From positions 248,001 to 312,000 of the forward strand of contig NZ_LT840186.1 of assembly GCF_900177485.1 (NCBI RefSeq): DNA of 64,000 nucleotides, written 5' to 3'. The translations under genes were made by a program, and so were the position numbers. Shown here in pieces: positions 53,233 to 62,237 of this stretch. The notes under the pieces were generated by a model. It did not search any database and had not been told where the DNA came from. It worked only from the letters and a program-made list of their open reading frames with translations. The stretch's first letter is position 1. Each line of letters starts with the position of its first letter. Source of the DNA: Candidatus Pelagibacter sp. HIMB1321 (lineage in GTDB: Bacteria; Pseudomonadota; Alphaproteobacteria; Pelagibacterales; Pelagibacteraceae).

Positions 53233-54290
53233 TGAATAATTTTTTTGAAATTAATAATGTTACTTTTGCTGCTAGCAAAAAAAACAAAGTTAATAATGTA
53301 TCTTTAAAAATAGAAAATGAAGGTGATGTGGTTTGTTTACTTGGTCCATCCGGTATTGGTAAAACCACAATTTTAAGAACTATAGCTGGTTTAGAGAAAA
53401 TAAAATCTGGATCAATTAATTTAAACGGCAAAGTAATTTCTTCTGAAAATTTACACATAGAACCAGAGAATAGAAATATATCATTATCATTTCAGGATAA
53501 TTCTTTGTTTCCTCATTATAATGTTATCGACAATATTAAATTTGGAGCTGAGAGAAATAAAAGAAAAAATAAGAGACTTAAATTAACTGAAATTCTAGAA
53601 TTTTTGCATCTAGAACATATTCAAAATAAGTTTCCTCATCAAATTAGTTCTGGGGAGGCTCAAAGAGCAGCATTAGCAAGATCATTGTTATCAATGCCTG
53701 ATTTACTTCTTCTAGATGAACCTCTTTCTAATATTGATCAAAGTTTTAAAGAGGAAATCCAAGTAAAATTAAAACAATTACTTAAAGAATATAAGATCAC
53801 TACTATTATAGTTACACATGACTCATATGAAGCTTTTTATCTTGGAAATAAATGTGGGATAATTTTAGATGGTCAGTTAAAACAATATGACGATCCATAT
53901 AACGTATATCATTTTCCAAATTCTATAGAGGTTGTAAACTTTTTAAATAGAGGGATATTAATTCCAGCTAAAGTGATAGATGAAAAATCTCTTGAAAATA
54001 AAGATCTTGGATTAATTGAAGGTGATTTTGTTAAACATTATCCAAAAGGGGCTAATGTTAAATTGTTACTTCAGCCAGAAGATCTAGAACATGATGATAA
54101 AAGTAATTTAAAACTTGAGGTAGTTGATAGAAAATTCAGAGGAACAAACTTTATTTATACACTTAAAACACAAAGTAATTTATTAATACCGGTGTTCGTT
54201 CATTCTCACCATGTTCACCAACATGAGGTCGATGAAAAATTTGGAATTAAAAGACCTATTCATATTGATCATATAGTTTGTTTTGATTAA
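53232..54290 (+). CDS. Iron(III) ABC transporter ATP-binding protein
   Basis: FbpC-type ABC ATPase of 352 residues: Walker A GPSGIGKTT (about 38-46), Q-loop SFQDNS near 86, ISSGEAQRAALARSL signature (about 137-151), and Walker B LLLLDEPLSNID (about 157-168). A C-terminal TOBE-like domain follows. The signature begins with SSGEAQ rather than SGGQ, a small deviation. It powers the two preceding genes. Confidence 0.94.
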   Translation: MNNFFEINNVTFAASKKNKVNNVSLKIENEGDVVCLLGPSGIGKTTILRTIAGLEKIKSGSINLNGKVISSENLHIEPENRNISLSFQDNSLFPHYNVIDNIKFGAERNKRKNKRLKLTEILEFLHLEHIQNKFPHQISSGEAQRAALARSLLSMPDLLLLDEPLSNIDQSFKEEIQVKLKQLLKEYKITTIIVTHDSYEAFYLGNKCGIILDGQLKQYDDPYNVYHFPNSIEVVNFLNRGILIPAKVIDEKSLENKDLGLIEGDFVKHYPKGANVKLLLQPEDLEHDDKSNLKLEVVDRKFRGTNFIYTLKTQSNLLIPVFVHSHHVHQHEVDEKFGIKRPIHIDHIVCFD

Positions 54291-54304
54291 TAGACATCAG
54301 AATA

Positions 54305-54997
54305 ATGAAAAAATCTAAATTATTTGTGAAAGGCATAATTGATGTTTTGCCTTTATTGATACCTGTAGTTCCATTTGGAATAATTTTAGGTGCAATAGGA
54401 ATTGAATTAGGTTTTAGTGTACTAGAGACATTTGCTACTTCATTAATAATTTTTGGTGGAGCATCTCAAATAGTTTTTTTACAATTATTTTCTGGTGGTG
54501 CCTCTTCTATTATAACTATTACTTCAACATTTGTAGTGAATTCAAGACACTTACTTTATGGAGCAAGTTTAAGTGAATATTTAAATAAGTTATCAATTGG
54601 ATGGAAAATAATCTTATCTTACCTACTTACTGATCAAGCATACGCTGTTTCAAATATTTTTTTTGAAAAAAATAAAGATAATGATTTAAAACACTATTAC
54701 TTACTAGGCTCTGGTTTTATACTTTGGTTTGTTTGGCAAATTTTTACTTTTGTTGGAATTTTTTTAGGGTCGATTGTTCCTGAAGAACTAGGTTTAGCAT
54801 ACACAATACCTTTGACATTCATATCATTATTAGTTGGTTATTTTAGAAAGTTGGATCATTTGATTGTAATTTTAATATCAGGGATACTTTCAATTACCCT
54901 ATATGATGTACCATTGAAATCTTATATTATTTTATCTAGTTTTTTATCTTTGATAGTTGCTTTTGCAATCATCCATCTAAAAGGAAATTCAAAATGA
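54305..54997 (+). CDS. azlC: AzlC-family branched-chain amino acid exporter subunit
   Basis: A 230-residue membrane protein of the AzlC (YgaZ) family, which exports branched-chain amino acids or their analogues with AzlD. The family core GIILGAIGIELGFSVLETFATSLIIFGGASQ occupies about residues 24-54, and STFVVNSRHLLYGASLSEYL lies near 74-93. It overlaps azlD by four bases. Confidence 0.92.
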   Translation: MKKSKLFVKGIIDVLPLLIPVVPFGIILGAIGIELGFSVLETFATSLIIFGGASQIVFLQLFSGGASSIITITSTFVVNSRHLLYGASLSEYLNKLSIGWKIILSYLLTDQAYAVSNIFFEKNKDNDLKHYYLLGSGFILWFVWQIFTFVGIFLGSIVPEELGLAYTIPLTFISLLVGYFRKLDHLIVILISGILSITLYDVPLKSYIILSSFLSLIVAFAIIHLKGNSK

Positions 54998-55302
54998 TTT
55001 GGTATGGAATTATAATTTCAGGGATATTAAATTTTTTAACAAAATTTTTATCCTTAACTTATTTTGACACTAGCAAAATGAATCCAATGGTAAAAAAAAT
55101 TTTAGCTTATGTTCCATCAGCTGTATTTCCCGCAATAATTTTTCCTGGAATTTTTTTAGATACAAATGGAATGATTGATATTGAAAACAATCCAAAAATA
55201 TATGCTTCAATTGTTGCTGTTATTATTGGAATATTAAGTAAAAATATTCTAGCTACCATTTTTTCTGGTTTAGCCACATATTGGTTTTTAATATTTATTT
55301 AG
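54994..55302 (+). CDS. azlD: AzlD-family branched-chain amino acid exporter subunit
   Basis: The small partner of AzlC, 102 residues with three or four helices (MIWYGIIISGILNFLTKFLSLTYF at the start; VPSAVFPAIIFPGIFL at about 40-55). It overlaps azlC by four bases and precedes a DMT permease by 10 bases. Identity follows from family and position. Confidence 0.87.
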   Translation: MIWYGIIISGILNFLTKFLSLTYFDTSKMNPMVKKILAYVPSAVFPAIIFPGIFLDTNGMIDIENNPKIYASIVAVIIGILSKNILATIFSGLATYWFLIFI

Positions 55303-55312
55303 TAATTAATAA

Positions 55313-56203
55313 ATGAAAAAACCTTTAATCAATAATGAATTGCTAGGTATCTTTTATATGATCCTATGCCAATTTTCATTTGCAACTAACGATGCCATGG
55401 TCAAGTTTATTTATCAAAATTTTGATGAAATTTTTGTTTTGAATCAAGTAATTTTTATTCGAGGAATTTTTGCACTATTTTTTATTGGAATATTTTTATA
55501 TTTCAAAAACTTATTGAACTTTAAAATAATTTTTTCCTCTAGACAGTTATCAATTAGAGGTGTTTTTGAAGCATTTGCTGCTATTTGTTTTTTTATTGGA
55601 GTTGCAACTTTACCATTTGGCATGGTCTATGTTTTATTAAGCTTAGCACCAATTTTTATGACTGCCTTTGGAGCATTATTTCTTAATGAAAAAGTGAGAT
55701 GGAAAAGATGGAATGCAGTAATATTAGGGTTTATTGGAATTATAATTGTTATAAATCCAAAAGAACTTGAGTTTGGTTATTTTTTTATTTTCCCATTATT
55801 ATCTGCAATTCTTTTGTCTTTTAGAGATATGTATACAAAAAATATCAAAGGAAATTTTCACAGTCTACAAATTGCATTTATTACTTGTTTAGTAGTTACA
55901 ATTTTTTTTGGATTTTTAAGTCTTTATAAATTCTTTAATTTTAGCTTGAAAGAATATTTAATTCTCTTTGTAGCATCATTCTTTTTATCATTAGGATACA
56001 TATTTTCTGTTGCAACAATTAAAGTTGCCTTAGTTTCTGTTACTTCAACTTTTAGATATTCAGTAATTCTTTGGGGTATTTTATACGGCTATTTTTACTT
56101 TGGAGAGATACCTAATACTAATACCTATATAGGTGCAGTATTGATAGTTATTAGTGGTTTAATCATAATTACACGTCAAAAACAGCTTGGTAAGATTAAG
56201 TAG
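55313..56203 (+). CDS. EamA-family (DMT) permease
   Basis: A second EamA permease, 296 residues with ten predicted helices: LLGIFYMILCQFSFATNDAMVKFIYQNF at the N-terminus and the repeat FGALFLNEKVRWKRWNAVILGFIGIIIVI (about 118-146). The opening SFATNDAMVK pattern resembles S-adenosylmethionine or riboflavin uptake (YdcZ/RarD-like) members but does not define a substrate. Ends 110 bases before proX. Confidence 0.86.
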   Translation: MKKPLINNELLGIFYMILCQFSFATNDAMVKFIYQNFDEIFVLNQVIFIRGIFALFFIGIFLYFKNLLNFKIIFSSRQLSIRGVFEAFAAICFFIGVATLPFGMVYVLLSLAPIFMTAFGALFLNEKVRWKRWNAVILGFIGIIIVINPKELEFGYFFIFPLLSAILLSFRDMYTKNIKGNFHSLQIAFITCLVVTIFFGFLSLYKFFNFSLKEYLILFVASFFLSLGYIFSVATIKVALVSVTSTFRYSVILWGILYGYFYFGEIPNTNTYIGAVLIVISGLIIITRQKQLGKIK

Positions 56204-56313
56204 CATAATAAGAGCTTATTTTATCCATTGCATCAACTTGACTGCATTATTTATATTTTCCTTATTAAAATAAAATGTTAGGATTTTTAAATTAATTTTA
56301 ACGAGAGGTAATA

Positions 56314-57276
56314 ATGAGAATATTAAAAAGTACATTAGTTGCTGGATTAATTTCGATTTTTGTATCTTTCTCAAGTTTTGCAGAGAAAGTAAAAATTGGA
56401 GATCCAGGTTGGACTGGTGCTACTGCAATTGCAAATTTATTAGCCGCAGTAGTATCTGATAAAATGGGTGGTGAAGTAGAAATTGTTCCTGGTAATAACA
56501 CTTCTATTTATGCTGCAATCGACAGAGGTAAAGGTGAAATTGATGTGCACCCTGATATTTGGTTACCAAACCAAGAAGCTTACACAAATGATTTAGTTCC
56601 AAAAGGAACTTTAAAATTAAGCAGTAAGCCATATGAAGGTAATCAAGGTTATTGTGTGTCACAAGCTTTTGCAAAAAAAATGAACATCACTTCAATTTTT
56701 GATCTTGGAAGACCAGAGGTTGTTAAAGCAATGGATAGCGATGGCAATGGTAAAGGTGAGTTTTGGATTGGTGCAGATGGTTGGGCTTCAGCAAATGTTA
56801 ATGAAGTAAAAATTAGAGATTACAAATTACTTGATGCTGGAATTGAGCCAATAAGAGCTGCAGAAGCAGTTAAAAATGCAAGAGTACTAGACTCAATTAA
56901 AAAAGGGGAAGGTTACGCATTTTATTGTTACAAACCTCATGCAATCTGGGGCATGGCTGACGTAGTTATGTTAGAAGAACCAAAGTATGATCCTGCAAAA
57001 TATAAGATGATACAACCAAAAGCAGACCCTGATTGGTATAAAAAATCTTATGTTGCATCTAAAGATGCTTTGAAACAAATCCAAATTGGATGGGCTACTT
57101 CTTTAGAAAAACAATCACCAGCAATTGTTGAATTTTTCAATAATTTCCAACTTACAGCTGACGATGTATCATGGATGGCGTACGAAGTATCAGTACAAAA
57201 AAGAGATCCAGGTGAAGTTGCAAGACAATGGATGAGTGAAAATTCAAAAACAGTTGATGGTTGGTTAGGTTTATAA
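56314..57276 (+). CDS. proX: Glycine betaine/proline-type ABC substrate-binding protein
   Basis: Periplasmic osmolyte-binding protein (320 residues) with a signal peptide (MRILKSTLVAGLISIFVSFSSFA, cleavage before EKVKIGDPGW). The body belongs to the OpuAC/ProX family (WTGATAIANLLAAVV at about 32-46, DVHPDIWLPNQEAY at about 77-90). The fold typically binds quaternary amines, so glycine betaine, choline or proline betaine are likely ligands; DMSP is also possible. It is preceded by a GAGAGG ribosome-binding site and followed by a strong hairpin before proV. Confidence 0.9.
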   Translation: MRILKSTLVAGLISIFVSFSSFAEKVKIGDPGWTGATAIANLLAAVVSDKMGGEVEIVPGNNTSIYAAIDRGKGEIDVHPDIWLPNQEAYTNDLVPKGTLKLSSKPYEGNQGYCVSQAFAKKMNITSIFDLGRPEVVKAMDSDGNGKGEFWIGADGWASANVNEVKIRDYKLLDAGIEPIRAAEAVKNARVLDSIKKGEGYAFYCYKPHAIWGMADVVMLEEPKYDPAKYKMIQPKADPDWYKKSYVASKDALKQIQIGWATSLEKQSPAIVEFFNNFQLTADDVSWMAYEVSVQKRDPGEVARQWMSENSKTVDGWLGL

Positions 57277-57296
57277 AAAACAATCATTAAATTTCT

Positions 57297-57321
57297 ACCT
57301 GGCAGATAATTTCTGCCAGGT
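57297..57321 (+). terminator. Strong hairpin between proX and proV
   Basis: ACCTGGCAGA and TCTGCCAGGT form a perfect 10-base stem with a 5-base loop (TAATT) 21 bases after the proX stop. No T tract follows, so it is best read as an mRNA-stabilising or attenuating structure that lets more ProX than ProVW be made, a common device in ABC importer operons. Confidence 0.75.
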
Positions 57322-57335
57322 ATTCAATAAAAATT

Positions 57336-58400
57336 ATGTCATCACAAAGCTTAGGTTGCGATATACAAATTAAAAATGTTTGGAAAGTATTTGGCAATAC
57401 TTCAGCAGAAGCTTTAGATGCTATACAAAATCAAAAAATTTCAAAAACTGAAGCGCTTGAAAAATTTAACTCAGTAATTGGTGTATCTGATGTTTCTTTT
57501 GATGTTAATCCTGGTGAAATTTTTTGTGTAATGGGATTATCTGGAAGTGGTAAATCAACATTAGTCAGGCATATTAACAGATTATTAGAACCAACATCTG
57601 GTCAAATATTAGTAAATGGCCAAGATGTTATGGGATTAGAAAAAGAAAGTTTGCAAGAATTTAGAAATAAAAAGATTGGAATGGTATTTCAAAATTTTGC
57701 TTTAATGCCTCATAGATCAGTAATTGATAATATTGCAATGCCAATGGAAATAAGAGGTGTAAATAAAAATCAAAGATACGAACAAGCTAATAAAATTTTA
57801 GATATTGTTGAGCTGCAAGGATGGGGAAATAAGTATGCTCATGAATTATCAGGAGGAATGCAACAACGTGTTGGATTAGCTAGAGCATTAGCAGCAAATC
57901 CAGAAGTGTTATTAATGGATGAGCCATTTTCTGCATTAGATCCTTTAATTCGTAGACAATTACAAATTGAATTTATCAATCTTTCAAAACAGATGAAAAA
58001 GACAACTGTCTTTATTACTCATGATTTAGATGAAGCGGTAAAAGTTGGTCATAGAATTGCAATAATGAGAGATGGAATGGTAATCCAAATTGGAACGCCA
58101 GAGCAAATTGTTATGAATCCAGCTGATAATTATGTTGCAGACTTCGTTAAGGGAATTTCAAGATTGAAAGTGGTTGAGGCAAAAACAATCATGAAATCAA
58201 AAGAACAATTTGAAAAAGAAAATGGACCATTACCTTCTAATGCAATTGAAATGAAAGAAAATGATTTATTGACAAATCTTATTGAAAAATCTGTTTCTAA
58301 TAACGCGCCAATTGTCATTAAAGATAATTCTGGAAATTTGATTGGAGCAATATCACAAAAAGATCTTTTAACCTCTGTTGTTGAGGGTCAAGATGAGTAG
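57336..58400 (+). CDS. proV: Glycine betaine/proline ABC transporter ATPase
   Basis: Type I osmolyte importer ATPase of 354 residues. It has Walker A GLSGSGKST (about 68-76), signature ELSGGMQQRVGLARAL (about 172-187), Walker B VLLMDEPFSALDPL (about 194-207), and the ProV-type N-terminal extension. The C-terminus holds a single CBS-like motif (VIKDNSGNLIGAISQKDLL). ProV of E. coli has a longer CBS region. It overlaps proW by eight bases. Confidence 0.94.
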   Translation: MSSQSLGCDIQIKNVWKVFGNTSAEALDAIQNQKISKTEALEKFNSVIGVSDVSFDVNPGEIFCVMGLSGSGKSTLVRHINRLLEPTSGQILVNGQDVMGLEKESLQEFRNKKIGMVFQNFALMPHRSVIDNIAMPMEIRGVNKNQRYEQANKILDIVELQGWGNKYAHELSGGMQQRVGLARALAANPEVLLMDEPFSALDPLIRRQLQIEFINLSKQMKKTTVFITHDLDEAVKVGHRIAIMRDGMVIQIGTPEQIVMNPADNYVADFVKGISRLKVVEAKTIMKSKEQFEKENGPLPSNAIEMKENDLLTNLIEKSVSNNAPIVIKDNSGNLIGAISQKDLLTSVVEGQDE

Positions 58401-59898
58401 TAGAAAAGAAATAGAAATTTCAAATGATGAACAAATAACAAATTTTGTTCAAACTAGTTCTAAATATTACATAAAAGAATTCAATAAAATTGGTAACAGT
58501 TCAAAATATGTTATTTCATTTAATAAAAGTGCATTTTTATTAGGTTCTCTTTGGTATAGTTTTAGAAATCTTTGGAATTGGGCCTTAGCTTTTTTAATTA
58601 TTGAAACTTTTGCAATCACTCAAATTGTTAGAGGTTTTTTTGGAAATATAAGCGCAGAAGCTTATAAAAAGATAGACCAAATCCAGTCCACAATCGACTT
58701 TAGGCAAAAACAACTAGAAGCAGCCATAGAGCAAAATTCTGATAAAGTTGAAATGTTTCAAAGGACAATTAAATCTTTAGAAGACTCTATAGCAGGTTAT
58801 GTTGCTGAAGCACAAAGAATTGAAGCATCAGGTATTTGGATTGCTATTTCAGGAATAATTTTGCTTATCGTTATTAGAGTAATTCAATCAATGTCGGCTA
58901 ACACTATTTTAGAAAAAAGATATTCAGAATGGTTATCTGACAAATCAATAAGCCCTGGTATGAAAATAAATAATATAATTTTAAGTGTAGTTTTTGTTTT
59001 GGTGATTATAATTTTTTCAACTATTCATTATAGTTTTCCTAACTTTATGGATGTAATGAAGGATTTCCCCACTCATCCTGATATAAGATTAAAATCAATT
59101 GCTGGTGTTGAAGGTGCATTTGATTACGCGGTTATTAAAGGTGATCGAATATTTGATGCAATAACTTTTGGAATTAGATCTGTTTTAGACTCTTTAGAAT
59201 TGTTGTTTGTAAAAACTCCTTGGATTGTAATTATAAGTTCAATTGTTTTATTAACAGGTCTATCTGCAGGTCCACGTGCTGCAATATATTCTGGAGCTTT
59301 TCTAGCATACATGGGTTTTTTAGGTTTTTGGATAAAAGCAATGACAACACTAGCTTTACTTGGAACGGCAGCTTTATTAAGTATTGTTATTGGTATTCCA
59401 CTTGGAATTTATTGTTCAACCAGACCTAGGTTTTATGCATTTATAAGGCCCATCATGGACTTTATGCAAACCATGCCAGCATTTGTATTCATGATACCGG
59501 TTATTGCTTTTTTTGGAACTGGAAAAGTTGCAGCTGTAATTATCACAATGATTTTTGGAGGAACCCCAGTTGTAAGGTTAACTGTTTTAGGTTTAAAAGG
59601 AGTGCCACAAAATATTCGGGAAGCTGCAATCGCTTATGGTGCTTCCAAGTGGTACTTGTTAACTAAAGTCGACATTCCGCTTGCAATGCCAACTATTCTT
59701 GCGGGTGTTAACCAAACAGTAATGTTAAGTTTAGCAATGGTTGTTGTTGCATCATTAATTGGTGCAAAAGGTTTAGGCCAAGATGTTCTTGAGGCCTTAC
59801 AATATGCTAATGTTGGACAAGGTATTCTGGCTGGTATTGCAATTCTTTTTGTAGCCCTACTTCTAGACAGGATAGTTCAAGGTAAAAAAAGAGTTTAA
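58393..59898 (+). CDS. proW: Glycine betaine/proline ABC transporter permease with coiled-coil insertion
   Basis: Permease of 501 residues from the ATG at 58393 (overlapping proV by eight bases). The C-terminal BPD_transp_1 domain (about 310-495; EAAIAYGASKWYLLTKVDIPLAMPTI-like EAA loop near 410-435) is preceded by about 300 extra residues: helix 56-78, a charged predicted coiled coil at about 90-145, helix 147-165 and helix 192-212. E. coli ProW is about 354 residues and lacks that coiled coil. The extra region is an unusual feature of this importer. Confidence 0.92.
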   Translation: MSSRKEIEISNDEQITNFVQTSSKYYIKEFNKIGNSSKYVISFNKSAFLLGSLWYSFRNLWNWALAFLIIETFAITQIVRGFFGNISAEAYKKIDQIQSTIDFRQKQLEAAIEQNSDKVEMFQRTIKSLEDSIAGYVAEAQRIEASGIWIAISGIILLIVIRVIQSMSANTILEKRYSEWLSDKSISPGMKINNIILSVVFVLVIIIFSTIHYSFPNFMDVMKDFPTHPDIRLKSIAGVEGAFDYAVIKGDRIFDAITFGIRSVLDSLELLFVKTPWIVIISSIVLLTGLSAGPRAAIYSGAFLAYMGFLGFWIKAMTTLALLGTAALLSIVIGIPLGIYCSTRPRFYAFIRPIMDFMQTMPAFVFMIPVIAFFGTGKVAAVIITMIFGGTPVVRLTVLGLKGVPQNIREAAIAYGASKWYLLTKVDIPLAMPTILAGVNQTVMLSLAMVVVASLIGAKGLGQDVLEALQYANVGQGILAGIAILFVALLLDRIVQGKKRV

Positions 59899-59956
59899 TA
59901 CTTTATTGAGTTATAAATAAGTTTTATTAATTAAATTTTTATTATAGGCTAATTGA

Positions 59957-60949
59957 GTGAATTTATTAAAAGACAGTTTTGGGAGAAAATTTCCCTATAT
60001 CAGATTATCCATCACTGATGTTTGCAACTTCAAGTGTGGATATTGTCTACCCAATGGTTACCAAATTGACAAAAGTGACAACCGAACATTTTTGAATATA
60101 AATGAAATTGAAAGATTAACAAAAGCATTATCTGAATTAGGAGTTTGCAAAATAAGATTAACAGGTGGAGAGCCCACTGTTAGAAAAGATTTTTTTGATG
60201 TTTTAAAAGTAATAAAGAAACATTCAGGAATAAAAAAAACTGTAATCACTACAAATGGTTATCACTTAGATAAAAAAGCTCAAAAAATTAAAGAAAGTGG
60301 CTTAGATGGTATTAACATAAGTATTGATAGTCTTGATAGAGAAACCTTTAAGTACATAACAGGACACGATCGTTTACCAGAGATTTTAGAAGGAATAAAA
60401 AAATTACAAGAACTTAATTTTAAAAATATTAAAATTAATGCTGTTTTACTTAAAGGTGTAAATGACAAAGAGGAAGATTTTAAGAAATGGGCTGAATTTA
60501 TAAAAACAAACGAAGTTGATTTTAGATATATTGAACTGATGCAAACTGGAGATAACTTAGATTACTTTAATAGATATCATGTGCCTTCTTCAAAGTTTGT
60601 TAATTATTTAAATGAAAGAAATTGGATTTTTCAAACATTTGGAAAAGATGCGGGCCCATCTAAAAATTATATTAATACTAATTACAAAGGTAAATTTGGT
60701 GTGATAGCACCTTATTCAAAAGATTTTTGTAAAAGTTGTAACCGTTTAAGAATAACAGCAAAAGGTGATTTAAGACTTTGTTTGTTTGGCAATACTGGAA
60801 TTAATATTCGACATTTAATGCAAAAGGATGATCAAACTGAAGAACTAAAAGATTTAATTTTAAAACAACTTAACTTCAAAAAAGAGTCCCATTATTTAGA
60901 GCTTGGAGAAACAGGTCTAACTAAAAATTTATCTACTACAGGAGGCTAA
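59957..60949 (+). CDS. moaA: GTP 3',8-cyclase MoaA
   Basis: Radical SAM enzyme that with MoaC converts GTP to cyclic pyranopterin monophosphate, the first step of molybdopterin synthesis. The 330-residue protein has the N-terminal cluster Cys23, Cys27 and Cys30 (CNFKCGYC). A C-terminal cluster motif lies in CKSCNRLRITAKGDLRLCLF, and the chain ends in TTGG as expected. The start is GTG at 59957. Its end overlaps the moaC start by one base. Confidence 0.96.
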   Translation: MNLLKDSFGRKFPYIRLSITDVCNFKCGYCLPNGYQIDKSDNRTFLNINEIERLTKALSELGVCKIRLTGGEPTVRKDFFDVLKVIKKHSGIKKTVITTNGYHLDKKAQKIKESGLDGINISIDSLDRETFKYITGHDRLPEILEGIKKLQELNFKNIKINAVLLKGVNDKEEDFKKWAEFIKTNEVDFRYIELMQTGDNLDYFNRYHVPSSKFVNYLNERNWIFQTFGKDAGPSKNYINTNYKGKFGVIAPYSKDFCKSCNRLRITAKGDLRLCLFGNTGINIRHLMQKDDQTEELKDLILKQLNFKKESHYLELGETGLTKNLSTTGG

Positions 60950-61494
60950 TGAATAAACCAAAAGTAGTTGAGCATGATAATCTTCAAGATTGGGCTAAAG
61001 AAATTTTTCAAAAAAATTCTTTTAATATGATTGATGTTTCTTCTAAGAAAGAAACGTTTAGAAGAGCTTTAGCAGCTGGAAAAATTTATGTGGGTAAAGA
61101 AGTATTTGATTTAATAAAAAATAAACAAATGCCAAAAGGAGACCCTGTAACCTTGGCAGAGGTTGCCGCTGTTTTAGGTGTAAAAAAAACGAGTGAACTT
61201 ATTCCTTTATGCCACCCATTGCCAATTGATCATACAGCAACAAAAATTATTTTAATCGAAGAGGATTACTCACTAGAAGTTTATTGTGTTGTATCTGCTG
61301 TAGCAAAAACGGGTGTTGAAATGGAGGCGATAATGGGAGTGAATGCTGCATTAACAACTATTTATGATCTAAGTAAAATTGTTAACCCTCATCTAAAAAT
61401 TGATAATGTGAAATTATTAATTAAAGAGGGTGGTAAAAGTGGAGTATGGACTAATCCAGATGGTCTTCCAAAGTTTTTAGAAAATATTTTCTAA
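60949..61494 (+). CDS. moaC: Cyclic pyranopterin monophosphate synthase MoaC
   Basis: Partner of MoaA in the first step of molybdopterin synthesis. The 181-residue protein shows NMIDVSSKKETFRRALAAGKI (about 25-45), LIPLCHPLPID (about 84-94), KTGVEMEAIMGVNAALTTIYDLSKI (about 120-144) and LLIKEGGKSGVW near residue 164. It overlaps moaA by one base. Confidence 0.96.
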   Translation: MNKPKVVEHDNLQDWAKEIFQKNSFNMIDVSSKKETFRRALAAGKIYVGKEVFDLIKNKQMPKGDPVTLAEVAAVLGVKKTSELIPLCHPLPIDHTATKIILIEEDYSLEVYCVVSAVAKTGVEMEAIMGVNAALTTIYDLSKIVNPHLKIDNVKLLIKEGGKSGVWTNPDGLPKFLENIF

Positions 61495-61500
61495 TTAATA

Positions 61501-61971
61501 ATGTCATTAAATTTAAGTTCTCAAAAGATTATTAAAGATTGGATTGATTACAATGGTCATATGAATGTGGCTTATTATCTACTTATATTTGATAGATATG
61601 GAGCTGATAAATTAAATACCATTTTTAAAATGGGTGAAGAGTCTGCAAAAAATACTGGTATGAGCACAATGATTGTTGAAAATAATATAGCCTACAAACG
61701 TGAGCTAAAAGTAGATGAAGAAGTAGATATCAATTTAATTTATTTTAATCACGACAAAAAAAGACTTCATTATAAATTTGAGATGATTAATAAAAAAGAT
61801 AACTCACTATCAGCAACTTTTGAAGCCTTAGCTTTGTATGTTAACTTAAAAGATAGAAAAGTCTCTGAGTTTGAAGGGGAAAAAATATCAATAATGCAAA
61901 ATTTTATTAAAGAAAATAAACACAATTTTAGCGATGAAGATTTAAAATATTCATCAAAATTAAAAATATGA
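61501..61971 (+). CDS. Hotdog-fold thioesterase-like protein between moaC and moaD
   Basis: A 156-residue 4HBT/YbgC-type hotdog protein with KIIKDWIDYNGHMNVAYYLLIFDRYG (about 9-34), the motif shape of acyl-CoA thioesterases. Its role in a molybdopterin operon is unclear. It is placed in frame with the operon flow (six bases after moaC, four-base overlap with moaD). It could act on an unrelated acyl-CoA or carnitine-dehydrogenase-type product and be a hitchhiker. Confidence 0.82.
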   Translation: MSLNLSSQKIIKDWIDYNGHMNVAYYLLIFDRYGADKLNTIFKMGEESAKNTGMSTMIVENNIAYKRELKVDEEVDINLIYFNHDKKRLHYKFEMINKKDNSLSATFEALALYVNLKDRKVSEFEGEKISIMQNFIKENKHNFSDEDLKYSSKLKI

Positions 61972-62237
61972 AAATTGTTTTAGAGTTATTTGGAGCAAGT
62001 AGAGATTTTAGTGAAAAAGGACATATAGATTTTGAAATACAAAAACCAATTTTAATCAAAGAATTTAGAAAAGTTATTAGTAACTATCTCAATGAAGAAT
62101 TTAATGGTAACGATTCCTTTTTGCAAATAGTTAAAAATTCTGCTTTTTGTTCTGAAGAAAATGAAATTATTAGCGACAATTATAAGATCACAAAAGCTCA
62201 AAAAATTAGTATTATTCCTCCAATCGGAGGTGGTTAA
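61968..62237 (+). CDS. moaD: Molybdopterin synthase sulfur carrier subunit MoaD
   Basis: Ubiquitin-like small subunit of molybdopterin synthase (89 residues), ending in the required Gly-Gly (IPPIGGG), which is thiocarboxylated and donates sulfur to the pterin. The N-terminal strand is MKIVLELFGASRDF. It overlaps the hotdog gene by four bases and moaE by one base. Confidence 0.9.
   Translation: MKIVLELFGASRDFSEKGHIDFEIQKPILIKEFRKVISNYLNEEFNGNDSFLQIVKNSAFCSEENEIISDNYKITKAQKISIIPPIGGG

Noticed and set aside
56204..56313. TTGACT before proX as a promoter -35
   Set aside because: Spacing to TAAAAT or TATATT is wrong for a sigma-70 promoter (22 or 10 bases).
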